This document shows positions 63,290 to 64,000 of a DNA stretch of 64,000 nucleotides, in pieces. Position numbers and translations under genes: made by a program. Position 1 is the stretch's first letter. Each line of letters opens with the position of its first letter. The notes below the pieces were generated by a model. It did no database searches and was not told the DNA's origin. It worked only from the letters and a program-made list of their open reading frames with translations. Source of the DNA: Abelmoschus esculentus (Eukaryota > Streptophyta > Magnoliopsida > Malvales > Malvaceae). The stretch lies in assembly GCA_035048815.1 (NCBI GenBank), contig JAUCBN010000029.1, positions 17,662,501-17,726,500 on the forward strand, read 5' to 3'.

Positions 63290-63640
63290 AAGGGTTCTAT
63301 TTATTAATATTTATTATTAATTATATACTTTTATTTTTTTTACATTTTTATTAGCGATTTACATTTTTTAATATTTATTATTACGAATATAATTTTAAAA
63401 TTTGTTTGTTTAATACTAATTATTAAAGATATTTTTTAATACTTGTCATTAGAGATATTTTTTTTCCAATATTTGTTATTAAAATTTTATTCTTAAAATT
63501 TAATTTTTAATACTTTTTATTTATGATAAAAGTTTAATAATTTTATTAGAACCCATTTTATTTTTCAATGCTTGTTATTATAGATCTACTCTTAAGTTTT
63601 TCAATACTTGTTATTCAGAATAAGAATTTAAATAACAATT
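63290..63640 (-). repeat. Degenerate tandem repeat, inverted relative of 48360-49000
   Basis: Units such as TTTTTCAATACTTGTTATT and TTTTCAATGCTTGTTATTA recur; their reverse complements are the AATAACAAGTATTGAAAAA words of the 48.4-49.0 kb array. Linkers and spacing vary. Confidence 0.5.
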
Positions 63641-64000
63641 TGTAATCACAATAATGGTCGTTATATAGTGATAGTGACATCATCCGAAATAACGATATCT
63701 ACAATCGTTATGTTCACAATAGCGCATATTATTAAAAAAAAATTAACAATCACGATACTCACAACGATTGAATAAAAATCGCTATTTCTACAATCTCGAC
63801 AAACATAATATGACCAAAATTATGACCACAACTGAATTTAAAATTTTAATTAAAGATCTAACTTTTTTGTTTGCATTAAGATCACTAAAATCTCAAAAAC
63901 ATATCTAGATACGATAAATCAAAATAAATCAAATCACTATTTTTATTTTTTAAAATAGTAAAATATCAAAATAAAAAGTAACATTAAATATTATTTTTAA

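Overview
This 64 kb window is nuclear DNA of a flowering plant, most likely a eudicot of the rosid group. The evidence is AT-rich intergenic DNA full of decayed transposons, many short exons separated by GT-AG introns (two are GC-AG), and plant-only gene families such as the TPLATE-complex subunit TML, SDG40, a ZFP2-type zinc finger and an 8-cysteine lipid-transfer protein. It is an ordinary gene island of conserved housekeeping genes. I found no CRISPR array, operon, rRNA or tRNA gene, and no candidate for a new multi-gene system.

Layout. Nine protein genes can be reconstructed exon by exon, seven of them on the minus strand. In order: KDSA, KDO-8-phosphate synthase (82-4563, minus, 3' end beyond the left edge, with a one-base frameshift in exon 7); TML (8429-10342, minus, single exon); SDG40 SET-domain methyltransferase (12975-21093, minus, 12 exons); VDAC4-type porin (22688-26532, minus); ZFP2-like C2H2 regulator (31144-31413, plus, interrupted by an in-frame stop); saccharopine dehydrogenase-like oxidoreductase (33493-37639, minus, 13 exons); a lipid-transfer protein (40945-41401, plus, 2 exons); PUMY, pseudouridine-5'-phosphate glycosidase (43999-47686, minus, 11 exons, with a PTS2); and HMG-CoA lyase (50767-54390, minus, 8 coding exons plus a 5' UTR exon near 56.5 kb). 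All exon models were checked by hand for splice sites, phase and length.

The genes do not form a pathway. Their products work in the cytosol (KDO synthesis for pectin), at the plasma membrane (endocytosis), in mitochondria (porin, leucine breakdown) and in peroxisomes (pseudouridine breakdown). The order TML - VDAC4 - ZFP2 recalls Arabidopsis At5g57460-At5g57520, and the oxidoreductase - PUMY pair recalls At1g50450-At1g50510. The window therefore looks like an ancestral order that Arabidopsis has split; the locus numbers are from memory.

The intergenic DNA holds a tRNA-derived SINE with target-site duplication and three relatives, a LINE fragment nested in a hAT-like element (both with duplications), two Ty1/copia remnants (one inside an SDG40 intron), several short hAT-like elements ending in TAGGG-type termini, a dispersed AT-rich family present in five places, and a degenerate tandem repeat shared by 48.4-49.0 kb and 63.3-63.6 kb. 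From about 56.6 to 64 kb there is no recognisable gene.
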